NCBI GenBank assembly: GCA_964573995.1
Contig: CAZNLH010000014.1
Coordinates: forward strand, 1 to 64,000
Source: CAZNLH01 sp964573995
GTDB lineage: Bacteria; Gemmatimonadota; CAZMKB01; CAZNLH01
Length of the DNA stretch: 64,000 nt
Reading direction: 5' to 3'
Position numbers and translations under genes: made by a program
Shown: positions 26,473-36,665 of the stretch, piece after piece
Position numbering within the stretch: position 1 is the stretch's first letter
Layout of the letters: each line of letters opens with the position of its first letter
Notes under the pieces: generated by a model
What the model saw: only the letters and a program-made list of their open reading frames with translations
What the model was told of the DNA's origin: nothing
The model's database searches: none

Positions 26473-28353
26473 CTAACCCTTGACCTCAAAGGCCATGATC
26501 GAGTCGTCGCTGAATACGGGCGGGCCGAGCGTCCGCTCCAGTTCATCGATAAGTTCCTTAAGATATCTGCCGTCCTCAAACGCGGTCTTCTTCCTCATGG
26601 TGAAATAGAACTCCTCCTGCAAGAGATCCCTTTGCGGGGCCATGAACGGGGGGAGCAGTGAATGTAACAATCCCCGGCCAACCGATCCCTTCGCGGGATT
26701 CACTTCAGTATATGGCCTCAACAGGCCCACATGGACAATGACGTAACGAATGCCGAGCCCTCGAAGGATTTCCTCGGCGTTCGAAGGCAGCGTGATCTCC
26801 TCCCCCCTCTCCTCGGATAATACCGGGTTGGCCAATTCCTTTATGACTGGGGTGGTCTTGAGGAAATCGATCACCTCCTCCTTCGGATGTACGACCTGGC
26901 CGCCTACAATCCTCTTTCCGTGTATCGTCTGATAAAACATGTACCTCGTCGTGAAGGGGGTCATTACGGGTACTTCCAGGATGGCATAATCCCCTCTTCC
27001 ATCCGCGGCAAGTCTGTTGTAAAAGGGCGACATATGCACGGTGTAATGACCAATGGGGGCGGTAAAGTACTCCCCGAGGATCAAAACGTACAGGAGGATG
27101 AACACGGGGCCTACCGGCCTGCGTCCGCCCCAGACCCGCCACCTTGCGATCCACCCTGCAATCACCGTCCCGCCACTCCCGGCCAGCACCGCTACACATG
27201 CCATCACCGGCGCGAGGAATCGGTGGGGATAACGCACCGCCCTGAAAATGGGGAGCCTGTCGAGGATGAGCCATGGCAGTGGAATGTTGTGATAGACATG
27301 GTCAAATACGGTCAGGTAAGGACCGAGGAGAAAGAGGAAAAAGACAAGTGTCGAGGCAATCCACAGCCCCTTCTCCTTCATCTTCCCCTTCAACGCCCCA
27401 AAGAGGGCCAGGAGGAGGGCCAGGTATCCCATCACACCCGGCCAGGAGATCGGCCCGGCGAGCCTGAGGCCGAAGAGTTGAGTCATACCAACCTGGAACG
27501 TCGAGCCTGTTCTCCCGCCTTCCAGTACGTGACCTCCCTTCAAGAATTGTGCGTAAAGGCTCGTGTACATGTTCGTCTCTCCCTGGATCACTTCGCGGAT
27601 CATCGGGTAGGCGAATGGAAGGATGAGTAGTCCGTACAGGCCGGCTGCAAAAGAGAGGTCCTTGATGAATCCCATCGTCAGGAGACTCCTGTCCTTCACC
27701 GCGAGGTAATAAGAAAGCGAGAACGCGGCGAACAGGAACAGAAAGACCATGAGATACCAGGAACTCAGGCTGGCAAAGAATAGCATGATGGCGCTCCACG
27801 AGGCCTCTTTCAATCCACCGCCCCTGAGGAATCGCAGGAAGAAAAAAGCGAAGAGAGGTATCCACTCGATACTCGCCGCCCAAATCTGGTAGGATTTTAC
27901 GAAGTGGTAGGGACAAAAGGCCAGGATAAGGCCGGACATGAATGCAGCACGCCGGTCACCGGTCAAGTCGTGAACGAGCAAGTATGATCCAAGCCCCGCC
28001 AATACGAATGTCAGGAGGTACACAACATTGTAGGCCGTTATCACGTCCACCACATACAGCAACGGCAACGCCAGAGCCGCGTTAGTCACAGAAAGGGTAT
28101 GAAACGCCAGACTGACCCCGGTTGGGAAAAAGAGGTAATCTGTTGTATAGGGGTTTTTCCCCCATTCGATGAGAGCGGTCTTGAACCACCAGAAGTTCCA
28201 CAGCCCCTGGAAATAGTCGTTGTGGATCGAGTAGTGCTCCCCCATGTGAAATGCCATCGGGTAGGTCATGACTATTGTTATCGCCAGGTAGCCGAAGGCG
28301 ACAGCGATCAGTTTCCCTGGGGGATTCATCGAATTTCTTGACGCATCATCCAC
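26473..28353 (-). CDS. GT-C-like integral membrane protein (putative glycosyltransferase)
   Basis: 626 residues with roughly 11-13 transmembrane segments over residues 15-440 and a soluble C-terminal domain (about 440-626). The first extracytoplasmic loop has HNDYFQGLWNFWWF with an acidic residue, as in GT-C enzymes that use polyprenyl-phosphate sugars, and a later conserved-looking PHRFLAPVMA segment. I cannot assign a subfamily. The start is GTG 28353 (an ATG at 28329 is possible; neither has a strong Shine-Dalgarno sequence). First gene of a minus-strand unit with the SPASM and sulfatase-like genes, divergent from the main glycan operon. Confidence 0.75.
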   Translation of the reverse strand: MDDASRNSMNPPGKLIAVAFGYLAITIVMTYPMAFHMGEHYSIHNDYFQGLWNFWWFKTALIEWGKNPYTTDYLFFPTGVSLAFHTLSVTNAALALPLLYVVDVITAYNVVYLLTFVLAGLGSYLLVHDLTGDRRAAFMSGLILAFCPYHFVKSYQIWAASIEWIPLFAFFFLRFLRGGGLKEASWSAIMLFFASLSSWYLMVFLFLFAAFSLSYYLAVKDRSLLTMGFIKDLSFAAGLYGLLILPFAYPMIREVIQGETNMYTSLYAQFLKGGHVLEGGRTGSTFQVGMTQLFGLRLAGPISWPGVMGYLALLLALFGALKGKMKEKGLWIASTLVFFLFLLGPYLTVFDHVYHNIPLPWLILDRLPIFRAVRYPHRFLAPVMACVAVLAGSGGTVIAGWIARWRVWGGRRPVGPVFILLYVLILGEYFTAPIGHYTVHMSPFYNRLAADGRGDYAILEVPVMTPFTTRYMFYQTIHGKRIVGGQVVHPKEEVIDFLKTTPVIKELANPVLSEERGEEITLPSNAEEILRGLGIRYVIVHVGLLRPYTEVNPAKGSVGRGLLHSLLPPFMAPQRDLLQEEFYFTMRKKTAFEDGRYLKELIDELERTLGPPVFSDDSIMAFEVKG

Positions 28354-28729
28354 CGTTCAATGTGCCTCACGATATTGGCCTTGCAAGGGATCTATCCCGC
28401 GAATAATGCCGGCAAATCCCGCGCCGCCCGCCGTACAATCACACCCGGGCATTTCAATTCATATTTGACAAAATGGACCCGTTAGAGTAAAATAACCGGT
28501 TAAAAAGATACGTTCTCCGGGAAGAGATACCTTGTCATCCTGCCTATCTTTTGTTTATTTATCTATAATGCAGAGACCTTCCGCGCTGTTTTCATCACCT
28601 GACCGGCAGGGGATCATGAGAAGACCAGCCGGGAGGTATTTTTCGCAAACTTTAAGTCACGCCCGTCATGAAGTCAACAACAACGTGCTGCCAAGCTACG
28701 GCACGGAATATGAATAGAAAAAAGACGAG
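28354..28729. other. 376-bp divergent region between the two arms of the glycan locus
   Basis: Holds a plus-strand promoter at 28465-28493 that implies a leader of about 230 bases, with a second isolated TATAAT at 28564-28569. No convincing gene and no clear minus-strand promoter were found. Confidence 0.5.
28465..28493 (+). promoter_or_regulatory. sigma-70 promoter of the main glycan operon
   Basis: TTGACA (28465-28470), 17 bp, TAAAAT (28488-28493): the same two hexamers and spacing as the promoter at 21630-21658, which may allow joint expression. Confidence 0.65.
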
Positions 28730-29371
28730 ATGAAACTACCCGATCGAAGGCATATCTCCGCCACCAACATGGAGGATCCGCTAAAGTACTACTACCTCCC
28801 AGTACTCGGGGCCTTTTTCCGAAAGAGGCTGGACGTGGGCCTCAGGCTCCTTGGTCTGGGGCCCTTCAGGAGGATACTTGAAATCGGCTACGGAAGTGGA
28901 ATCCTCTTCCCTGAACTCCGGAGACGTTGCAACATGATCTTTGGCGTGGACAATCACCACAGCCCACAACTCGTCAAGGACATGATGAAAAAGGAGGACA
29001 TCGACGCATCCCTGATGGTGGGAGACATCCTCCACCTGTCCTATGCCGACTGCTCCTTCGACGCCGTCGTCTGCCTGAGCGTCATGGAACACATAGCCGA
29101 CGTCGAGGGAGCGGTCGCAGAGATCCAACGGGTCCTTGCCCCAGGCGGCCTGGCCGTGATCGGCTTCCCCACCCATAACAGGGTCATGATGACACTGCTT
29201 ACACTGATAGGCGCTCCCTGTATCGACAAACGTCACGTCTCCGGTCCAAAGGAGATCAGGGGGGCCACCGGCAGCAAGATGTCCATCATGAAAGAAGAGT
29301 GGTTCCCCTCCTTCCTACCGAGAGACTTCTCTCTCTACATCGTTCTGAGAGCGATCAAAGAGGGGCGCTGA
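28730..29371 (+). CDS. SAM-dependent methyltransferase (type 11)
   Basis: 213 residues. Motif I is ILEIGYGSGILFPEL, acidic motif II is GVDNHH, and FDAVVCLSVMEHIADVEGAVAEIQRVLAPGGLAVIGFP covers the post I-III region. Soluble. The stop codon overlaps the next gene's start (TGATG at 29369-29373), so it is translationally coupled to the GT39-like transferase. Probably methylates a sugar or lipid intermediate of the same pathway (inferred from context). Confidence 0.85.
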   Translation: MKLPDRRHISATNMEDPLKYYYLPVLGAFFRKRLDVGLRLLGLGPFRRILEIGYGSGILFPELRRRCNMIFGVDNHHSPQLVKDMMKKEDIDASLMVGDILHLSYADCSFDAVVCLSVMEHIADVEGAVAEIQRVLAPGGLAVIGFPTHNRVMMTLLTLIGAPCIDKRHVSGPKEIRGATGSKMSIMKEEWFPSFLPRDFSLYIVLRAIKEGR

Positions 29372-31263
29372 TGAAAGGCAAGGCCCCCCGGGCGGATATC
29401 AAGCGCCCCTGGACGACAACAACTCCGAGCAGATTTGACACCACAAGTCTTATCCTTATCTCGATCCTCGTGCTGAGTGCCATCCTGAACCTGATGAACA
29501 TCAGGTTCGGGCTTCCCTACATTTATGGCAGAAACGTCGAAGGGAGGATCGCCACCATCACGGTAGACGCATTCGTCACCGGGGACCTGAACCCCCATGT
29601 CGCCATCTATCCCCACCTGCAACTATATCTGCTGTTGTCCGCCTTGCTTCCCTATTACCTCTGGGGACGGCTGACCGGCGTCTTCGCCTCTCGCGCAGAT
29701 ATAATTGCATTGTTCCACGCGAATCCAACCGCCATTTACACGATCTTTCGAACGATGACCGCCCTCTTTGGAACCGGATGCGTCCTGATGACGTACCTCG
29801 TTGCAAGGCGGCTATACGGAAAAAAGGTCGGGCTGCTTGCGGCATTTCTGCTCACGGGCCTACCCCTTCTGATCACCAACGCGCACATGGTTACCCCTGA
29901 TGTGATTATGACCTTTTTCATCCTGGCCTCTTTCTATTTCGCCATAAAGGTCGCCACTGAAGGGAAAAGCAGGGATTATTTCCTGAGCGGGGCCATGCTC
30001 GGGCTGGGATTTACCTCGAAGTATCCCGCAGCCATCGCGGTGACTTTTATCCTCTGCGCCCATCTGTACCGTACCAGGGCAGCATTGAAAGATCAAGACA
30101 GGAGCCCACGATGGAGCCCTCTCGCTGCGATCATACCGGTTATCCTCGGCCTGGCGATCATAATGCCGGGGGTCTTTCTGGACCTCTCCCCCATCACGAC
30201 CCCGCTCAATCGCCACTTACACGTGAACGCCGGAAAGGTAACCATCCTATTTCGTACGACGGCCATACTAACTGGAACGATCCTGATCTTGCTGCCTTAC
30301 CTGGCATGGAGGATCAAGGTACTGGGAAGATTCCTCTTCCGTCACAGGCACTTGGCCCTCGCCTCGGCTGGATGCGTCCTGCTGATATGCCTGGGTAGCC
30401 CTTACCTGTGGATCGATTTCTCAGTGACGCTGAATTCCCTCATCTACCATGCGCTCACCGAGAGCAAGCCCTTCTGGGGATCCGAGGAGACACCGGCAGG
30501 ATGGATCACGTATCTATCCATACTAAGAGACGGCACGAGCCTCCCGTTTGTGCTCCTTTCATCAGGGGGGGTCGCCGCCATTGCCCTGCGACACCGCAGC
30601 AGAGACATCTTGCTCCTCTCGTTCCCGGCCGTATATTACCTTTTCATGGGATCATTCGAGACCAAGATACCACGATACATGATCCCTATCCTGCCCTTTT
30701 TGTCCATCTTCGTGGCGTCGCTCCCCGTAACCTTGAGGGGGAGGATCAAGTCACTCGGCCGGGGAGGCGTCCCGGCACTATTCGTCCTGATCTCACTACT
30801 GTCCATTCCATCGCTCATATCATCCCTCAAGTGGGACACGTTGATGGGGCGCACCAATACCCGCACACTCGCCAAGGAATGGATCGAGGCAAACATAGCC
30901 AGGGGCAGTAGGATCGCCCTCGATGCCCTGGGACCACCACTGTCTGAATCTGACTATCAACTCTTTGTGGCCTACAGGGGTAAGATTCAGCCGATCGATG
31001 ACCCCTGGACGCATTACAGGCTTGGTGAGGCCGGGAACGTTGACAGGCTGCTGGAAGAGGGGATCCAATATGCCATAGTCAACAGCGATACCTACCGAAA
31101 CTATTTCAGGGTCCCTGATCTCTACCCTAAGGAGTGCGCTTTTTACCTTGAACTTGACTCACGGGGCCACCTGATACGGACCTTCAAGGGGGGGGATAAC
31201 CCGGGGCCGGATATCAAGATCTATTCCTTGATCCCGCCCGGGTCGAGCGATTCCCATCCGTAA
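29371..31263 (+). CDS. GT39-family (dolichyl-phosphate-mannose mannosyltransferase-like) membrane glycosyltransferase
   Basis: 630 residues from the ATG at 29371. About 11-12 transmembrane segments follow a short basic N-terminus. The first loop after TM1 carries the acidic motif region (NVEGRIATITVDAFVTGDLNPH), and the HMVTPDVIMTFF segment in a later helix pair matches the PMT_2/ArnT-like fold (LRPEx-type region). Such enzymes move a sugar from a polyprenyl-phosphate donor to an acceptor on the periplasmic face. The C-terminal soluble domain (about 500-630) is probably periplasmic. Start overlaps the methyltransferase stop. Confidence 0.82.
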   Translation: MKGKAPRADIKRPWTTTTPSRFDTTSLILISILVLSAILNLMNIRFGLPYIYGRNVEGRIATITVDAFVTGDLNPHVAIYPHLQLYLLLSALLPYYLWGRLTGVFASRADIIALFHANPTAIYTIFRTMTALFGTGCVLMTYLVARRLYGKKVGLLAAFLLTGLPLLITNAHMVTPDVIMTFFILASFYFAIKVATEGKSRDYFLSGAMLGLGFTSKYPAAIAVTFILCAHLYRTRAALKDQDRSPRWSPLAAIIPVILGLAIIMPGVFLDLSPITTPLNRHLHVNAGKVTILFRTTAILTGTILILLPYLAWRIKVLGRFLFRHRHLALASAGCVLLICLGSPYLWIDFSVTLNSLIYHALTESKPFWGSEETPAGWITYLSILRDGTSLPFVLLSSGGVAAIALRHRSRDILLLSFPAVYYLFMGSFETKIPRYMIPILPFLSIFVASLPVTLRGRIKSLGRGGVPALFVLISLLSIPSLISSLKWDTLMGRTNTRTLAKEWIEANIARGSRIALDALGPPLSESDYQLFVAYRGKIQPIDDPWTHYRLGEAGNVDRLLEEGIQYAIVNSDTYRNYFRVPDLYPKECAFYLELDSRGHLIRTFKGGDNPGPDIKIYSLIPPGSSDSHP

Positions 31264-31381
31264 TCGTCCAGGGCGAGACGGCGTGGGCAGGCAACTGGCC
31301 TGCAATGGCCCTTGGGCCTGTGAGGAGGCGCGAATGGCCGACATACCGCGGATTGATGCTGCCGACATTCAATTCGGGACT

Positions 31382-31404
31382 GATCCGGGCAATTGGCCCG
31401 GATC
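31382..31404 (+). repeat. perfect 9-bp inverted repeat upstream of the GT2 gene
   Basis: GATCCGGGC (31382-31390) and GCCCGGATC (31396-31404) flank AATTG. There is no T-tract, so it is more likely an RNA hairpin for stability or attenuation than a terminator. It lies in the 172-bp gap inside the operon. Confidence 0.5.
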
Positions 31405-31435
31405 TTGAAGGACCTGTTTAATAACAGGGCGTTTG

Positions 31436-32488
31436 ATGGAACAATTCCAAAGACATCGGGAACACTCCGTGATAGATCGAGAGGCAAACAATCCCATGGT
31501 GTCGGTGATCATTCCCGTCTACAACTCCGCAGATTCAATCGGGCGTTGCCTTGATTCCATCTTTCGATCTGACTATAATAACTTCGAGGTGCTTATAGTA
31601 GATGACTACTCCCGCGATGACAGTATCGCGGAGGCTGAACATTTCGACTGCCGTATCATAAGGCAACCGTCCAACAGGGGGGCGGCCGCGGCAAGGAACA
31701 GGGGCAGCAGGGAAGCAAACGGCCAGATACTCTTCTTTCTTGACGCAGACGTCTTCGTTGACAAGGGCACACTCACTTTCATAGTGGAGGACCTTGCTGA
31801 AAACGACCTGGCCTCGGCCGTGATAGGCGTCTACGCCATCGCCCAGGAGATCGAGGGGTTTTTCTCACAGTACCAGACCCTATTTACCATATTCAACCAT
31901 GAACAGTCCAAGAGGTACATCGGTTGGTTCTGGACGGCAATGGGCGCTGTGAAAAGGGATGCCTTCGAAGATACCGGCGGATTCAACGAAAAGTACGTGG
32001 GCGCGAGTGCCGAAGACGTAGAACTGGGATACACCTTGCGCAAGAAGGGCCACCGGATCCTGTACGACAACCGCATCCGCGGTATCCATTATCATCACCA
32101 CAACCTCGGGAGCCTGATCAGGAACAACTTCAAGAAGAGCGCCGCATTGGTGGAATTAGTGTGGAAAATGAGCAGAGATGACAAGTTCGCGCACGGCTTC
32201 TCCAACCGAAGGAACCTGTATGCATTGATTGCGTCATACTCGATGACCGCATCGCTGCTTCTTGCTATAATCCGTCCGGAATGGATCATCCTCTTCGCTG
32301 TCTCGCTGGTCGCCCTTGTCTTGTGCAATCTCCCCTTCTACGGATTTCTGCGCCGGGAAAAGGGGACCACCTTTATATTGAAGACGATTCTCCTGCATTA
32401 CCTGATTTACACTACAGTCGGCGTCGGTTCCCTCCTTGGGACCTTCAGGTATTATTTTAACAAAAATAGCCTCCAAGAGGAATATTAA
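31436..32488 (+). CDS. family 2 glycosyltransferase with C-terminal membrane segments
   Basis: 350 residues. The GT-A domain starts VSVIIPVYNSADSIGRCLDSIF, with nucleotide-binding LIVDDYSRDDS, the DxD-type DADVF motif and the acceptor-region GASAEDVELGYTLRKKG (ED catalytic pair). Two or three hydrophobic helices follow at about 270-345. It adds a sugar from a nucleotide-sugar or begins lipid-linked assembly at the cytoplasmic face. Closely similar in layout to the GT2 at 35667 (both have SADV/SDVTV, AEDVELGY/IEDIELGY and the same tail), so a duplicated pair. Confidence 0.9.
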   Translation: MEQFQRHREHSVIDREANNPMVSVIIPVYNSADSIGRCLDSIFRSDYNNFEVLIVDDYSRDDSIAEAEHFDCRIIRQPSNRGAAAARNRGSREANGQILFFLDADVFVDKGTLTFIVEDLAENDLASAVIGVYAIAQEIEGFFSQYQTLFTIFNHEQSKRYIGWFWTAMGAVKRDAFEDTGGFNEKYVGASAEDVELGYTLRKKGHRILYDNRIRGIHYHHHNLGSLIRNNFKKSAALVELVWKMSRDDKFAHGFSNRRNLYALIASYSMTASLLLAIIRPEWIILFAVSLVALVLCNLPFYGFLRREKGTTFILKTILLHYLIYTTVGVGSLLGTFRYYFNKNSLQEEY

Positions 32489-32583
32489 TGAGGTGCAATA
32501 GGACAGTTATATTCAAATATAACATGACACCACTTGTTCGGGGAAATTATTACCCTTATAACAAGGTAAAAGCGATATAATTA

Positions 32584-32612
32584 TTTACAATATCACTCGA
32601 TCATGTTATATT
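32584..32612 (+). promoter_or_regulatory. internal sigma-70 promoter before the FAD oxidoreductase gene
   Basis: TTTACA (32584-32589), 17 bp, TATATT (32607-32612) in a conspicuously AT-rich 178-bp gap. It may start a second transcript for the distal half of the locus. Confidence 0.5.
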
Positions 32613-32666
32613 TTATAAAAAAGTATAGACCGAACTTATCATCATCCATGAAAGGAACCGAAAAGA

Positions 32667-34106
32667 ATGCGGGAAAATAAGAAGAACAGGAAGGTCCTTA
32701 TCATGGGAGCGGGTCCGGCCGGCCTTTGCGTGGGGTGGAAACTCATCAAGCACGATGTCCAGGTGGAGATCATCGAACTCGAGAACCAGGTGGGAGGACT
32801 TTGCCGGACGATACGCAGGAAGGGATTTATATTCGATCTGGGCGGTCATCGTTTCATCAGCAAGTACCAGGACCTACTGAGAGACGTCGGTGAAATCATG
32901 GGGGAGACACTGGAACTGAGGCCACGCAAGTCCCAGATCCGCTTGAAAGGCAAGTACTATGCCTATCCACTCGACGCCAAGGACCTGGTAACAAAGATGA
33001 GTGCCTTTGTGTCCATCAAGTGTCTAATAGACTACCTCCTTACCACGCTGAAGAACAAGATATCTCCCCGGCAGGACATATCGCTCGAAGACTGGATCGT
33101 AAACCGGTTCGGTCGCTCTCTCTATGATATCTACTTCGGACCCTATTCCGAGAAATTATGGGGAGTGTCTCCGACCACGATATCAGCCGATTGGGCGGCC
33201 CAGAGGATATCGCTGATAAACCTATGGGATGTCTTCCTTCGCCTGCTCGGCAAACAGAAGGATACCCCGAAGACATACGCCACGGAATATTTCTACCCCA
33301 AGGAGGGGATCGGTCAGATCCCGGAGAGGATCGCCGAGATTGTTACTGAGGGTGGAGGTGTCATCCACTTGAACTCCAAGGTAGTCCGGATCACGGCCGA
33401 TTCTGACAGGATAACCGGTGTGGTCATAAGCAAGAATGGAAAAGAGACCACGCTGACCGCCGACTTCTATGTCTCTACCATCCCGCTCCCGGAGTTCATC
33501 ACGAGCATAGATCCCCCGGTAGAGGTCAAGTACCGAAATGTGGCAAACCGCATGAAGTTCCGGGCACTCCGGTTCATGAACCTTCTCATCGACGCAGACA
33601 AGGTATCCGACAACACCTGGATATATATACCCGAGGAGCAATACCTCTTCTTCAGGATCCAGGAACCAAGGAACTGGGGACCAACGACGGTGCCCCATGG
33701 AAAGACCTCGCTTATCCTCGAAATAGCCTGCGACGTGGGCGACGACCTATGGGAGGCGGACGACGAGACCATCATGAAGCGATGTGTCGATGATCTGAAG
33801 AGGCTTGGATTCAACGTCGAAGGAAGGCTGATGGACTACTTCAGCACCAAGGTCAAACACGCCTACCCGATATACGATCTCAACTATATTGAAAAGTTGA
33901 AGAATGCATTCGAACTGTTCATGCGCTACCAGAACCTGGCCGTCTGCGGGCGCCAGGGGCTTTATCGTTATAACAACATGGACCACTCGATGATGATGGG
34001 ATACATCACGGCGGAGCACATACTGAACGGCAGGCCAAGGTCTGAGATCCTGAAGATTGCTTGTGAACACGAGGTCTTTGAGACCCACGCCATCAGTTCG
34101 TACTGA
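32667..34106 (+). CDS. FAD-dependent amine oxidase/protoporphyrinogen oxidase-like (UGM-like) oxidoreductase
   Basis: 479 residues. The dinucleotide-binding motif VLIMGAGPAGLCVGWKL is at the N-terminus, with ELENQVGGLCRT closing the Rossmann fold and the DLGGHRFIS motif shared by UDP-galactopyranose mutase-like and NAD(P)-binding FAD proteins of sugar loci. The C-terminal GRQGLYRYNNMDHSMMMGYITAEHIL contains the second FAD contact. In polysaccharide loci such proteins act as mutases or sugar oxidoreductases; no specific reaction can be assigned. Gene spacing (73 bases to the next gene) keeps it in the operon. Confidence 0.85.
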   Translation: MRENKKNRKVLIMGAGPAGLCVGWKLIKHDVQVEIIELENQVGGLCRTIRRKGFIFDLGGHRFISKYQDLLRDVGEIMGETLELRPRKSQIRLKGKYYAYPLDAKDLVTKMSAFVSIKCLIDYLLTTLKNKISPRQDISLEDWIVNRFGRSLYDIYFGPYSEKLWGVSPTTISADWAAQRISLINLWDVFLRLLGKQKDTPKTYATEYFYPKEGIGQIPERIAEIVTEGGGVIHLNSKVVRITADSDRITGVVISKNGKETTLTADFYVSTIPLPEFITSIDPPVEVKYRNVANRMKFRALRFMNLLIDADKVSDNTWIYIPEEQYLFFRIQEPRNWGPTTVPHGKTSLILEIACDVGDDLWEADDETIMKRCVDDLKRLGFNVEGRLMDYFSTKVKHAYPIYDLNYIEKLKNAFELFMRYQNLAVCGRQGLYRYNNMDHSMMMGYITAEHILNGRPRSEILKIACEHEVFETHAISSY

Positions 34107-34179
34107 TTGGCAATGACTGAACAGGTGGCGAGACGTTGATCAAGACAGCCGATAGCGGAGAGGAATTAGAGGTGTATCA

Positions 34180-35655
34180 ATGAAGTGTGTCTTGCTGATG
34201 CCGGCATGGGAGGTACAGGAAATTTACCCTCCCGGTACCGTGAGGAACCAGGTGAGTTTTCAGCATCCTGACGGAATACTTTTCGTCGCTGCCTACCTGA
34301 AAAGGGAAGGACACGATGTGCGAGTACTCGACGGGGCATTCAAGACCCATGATGAAATATTGAAGGAGATCGAGAGGTTTGATCCCGGCTACGTTGGCAT
34401 CCATTCCAACACGCCCCTCTGGAACAAGGCCAAGAAGACTGCAGTGGACATCAAGAAACTCGACGAAGACATCTTCGTGTCTGTCGGTGGCCCATTCCCT
34501 ATAGCCTACAAGGAGAAGTGCCTCGAAGAATGCGAGGCAATCGACGGTGTGGATATCGGCGAGGGCGAACTCACTTCCGCCCAGGTGATGCAACGCCTCG
34601 AAAAGAAAGAGGATCTCGAGGGGGTCCTCGGAATCATCTATCGAAAGAAAAACGGCGAGATCGTCAAGAACCCCCCGAGGCCATTGATCGAGGACCTCGA
34701 CTCAATCCCCTTCCCGGCGATCGAACTCCTCGAACACAGGGAAAAATACGTCTCGCCGCCGGGAACCTACCGGCGTAAACCGATCATCAACGTGCACAGT
34801 TCAAGGGGATGCGTCAACGACTGCATATTCTGCTTCCAGATCAGCAGGAACGTCGAGCCGAGATGGTCCCGAAAGATCCGGTACCGGAGCCCGGAACACG
34901 TTGTCGACGAGATCGAGCAGCGCGTCAAGGAATTCGGCTACAGGGAGGTCAGGTTCCTGGATGACAACTTCATAGCCGACAAGAGGCGAGTCGCAAGCGT
35001 CTGCGATGAGATCCGTCGCAGAAAGATCGACATCACCTGGTTCTGTTCGAGCCGGGCGAACCTGGTCAGCAAAGAGATCTTGACGGAAATGAGGAAGGCC
35101 GGCTGCTGGGCCATCCTCTATGGTGTAGAGAGCGGCGTACAGAAGAACCTCGAAACCCTGCGTAAGCGAATCACACTCGATGAGGTAAGGAACGCCGTAA
35201 GGTGGGCCAAGGAGGCGGGGATAAAGGTCTACACGCCCTTCATATTCGGGATCCCCGGGGAGACGTTCGAAGATGGGCTGAAGACCATAGACTTCGCGAT
35301 CGAACTAGACCCTTACATAGCCAACTTCAACACGCTTGTACCGCTGCCGGGAACGGATCTCTACGACAACGTCGATCAGTATGGAAGGTGGGAGAGAAAC
35401 ACCGATAAGGCCACCTTTCAGCACGCATCGTTCGTCCCATTCACCATGACCAGGGATGAGATCATCAAACTCAGGGACATGGCTTTTAAGCGCTTCTATT
35501 CCCGCCCGAGTTACATCGCGAGGAGACTGCTCGATGTCCGCAATATGAACGACGTCTCAATGATTTTAAAGGGGGCCCTAAGCCTGTTTCACCTGTACAC
35601 GGACAAGAATACCTTCGACCCGGATTCCTTCGCCAAGGCACCAGGAGATCACTAG
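34180..35655 (+). CDS. cobalamin-binding-domain radical SAM protein
   Basis: 491 residues: an N-terminal B12-binding-like domain (about 1-140; VLLMPAWEVQEIYPPG, VRVLDGAF, VSVGGPFP) without an obvious DxHxxG motif, then the radical SAM domain with CVNDCIFC (about 210-217), YGVESGVQ and FIFGIPGE. Homologues include enzymes that methylate or rearrange unactivated carbons in lipids, tetrapyrroles and antibiotics. Second such protein in this locus (with 21750). Followed after 11 bases by a GT2. Confidence 0.88.
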   Translation: MKCVLLMPAWEVQEIYPPGTVRNQVSFQHPDGILFVAAYLKREGHDVRVLDGAFKTHDEILKEIERFDPGYVGIHSNTPLWNKAKKTAVDIKKLDEDIFVSVGGPFPIAYKEKCLEECEAIDGVDIGEGELTSAQVMQRLEKKEDLEGVLGIIYRKKNGEIVKNPPRPLIEDLDSIPFPAIELLEHREKYVSPPGTYRRKPIINVHSSRGCVNDCIFCFQISRNVEPRWSRKIRYRSPEHVVDEIEQRVKEFGYREVRFLDDNFIADKRRVASVCDEIRRRKIDITWFCSSRANLVSKEILTEMRKAGCWAILYGVESGVQKNLETLRKRITLDEVRNAVRWAKEAGIKVYTPFIFGIPGETFEDGLKTIDFAIELDPYIANFNTLVPLPGTDLYDNVDQYGRWERNTDKATFQHASFVPFTMTRDEIIKLRDMAFKRFYSRPSYIARRLLDVRNMNDVSMILKGALSLFHLYTDKNTFDPDSFAKAPGDH

Positions 35656-35666
35656 GAAGACTTCAG

Positions 35667-36665
35667 ATGGGAGGCCAGCAACAGAATCCGGAGTTAAGCG
35701 TTATCATCCCGGTCTACAACGCCGAAAAGACTCTTGGGCACACCCTGAATGCCATCTTCTCCTCAACATACAAGGACTGCGAGGTCATCCTCGTCGACGA
35801 CGCCTCTACGGATCGCTCCATCGAACTGGCCAGAGATTACGAATGCAGGGTCTTGAGGCAGGATGTGAACGCCGGACCGAGTGCAGCAAGGAACCGAGGC
35901 GCTCGCGCCGCGCGTGGAGACATCCTGTTCTTTACAGACTCCGACGTAACCGTCCTTCCCAACACCTTGGCCAAGATCGTCGACGCCCTTGAAAATCATC
36001 CGGATTTCTCCGCCGTGATCGGATCCTATACCATAGACACGCCATGCCGGGACTTCTTCTCCACCTTCAAGAACCTGGTCCACCACTACACGCACCAGCA
36101 CTCACTGGAGCGTGCCATTACGTTCTGGGCAGGATGCGGCGCGATCAGGCGATCCGTGTTCCTGGCGGTGGAGGGCTTCGACGAGCGGTACAAGTACGCC
36201 TCGATCGAAGACATAGAACTTGGATACCGGCTGACAAGGGCCGGTTACAATATCTTGCTGGCCAAAGAGATACAGGTAACGCACAACAAGAAGTATGACT
36301 TCACCGGCCTCGTAAAATCCGACGTGTTCAACCGGGCCGTCCCGTGGACCACACTGATGATGAAAGAGGGCAATCTCAGGAGCGACCTCAACACGACACG
36401 TAGCAACGCAATAGGATTGGTCTCGACGTACTTGTGCACCGCTTCACTCCTGGGTGGCCTTTTTTACCCGGTATTGTTCCTGCCCGCCTGTGGCTTCTTC
36501 ATCGTCTTTCTCTTCTGCAACAGGTCCTTCTATGCCTACGCGTACCGGTTCAAGGGATTGGGGTTCACGCTCCAGACGGTTGGCATGAACTTCATCTTCT
36601 ACCTTTACAGCGGCGTTGGCCTGGCACTGGGCGTTGCGAACTACCTATGGAGCGCGGAAGGATGA
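35667..36665 (+). CDS. family 2 glycosyltransferase
   Basis: 332 residues. LSVIIPVYNAEKTLGHTLNAIF, VILVDDASTDRS, TDSDVTV (DxD-type) and the acceptor region ASIEDIELGYRLTRAGY are all present, with two C-terminal membrane helices (about 255-325). Paralogue of the GT2 at 31436. The last four bases overlap the start of the next radical SAM gene (ATGA). Confidence 0.9.
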   Translation: MGGQQQNPELSVIIPVYNAEKTLGHTLNAIFSSTYKDCEVILVDDASTDRSIELARDYECRVLRQDVNAGPSAARNRGARAARGDILFFTDSDVTVLPNTLAKIVDALENHPDFSAVIGSYTIDTPCRDFFSTFKNLVHHYTHQHSLERAITFWAGCGAIRRSVFLAVEGFDERYKYASIEDIELGYRLTRAGYNILLAKEIQVTHNKKYDFTGLVKSDVFNRAVPWTTLMMKEGNLRSDLNTTRSNAIGLVSTYLCTASLLGGLFYPVLFLPACGFFIVFLFCNRSFYAYAYRFKGLGFTLQTVGMNFIFYLYSGVGLALGVANYLWSAEG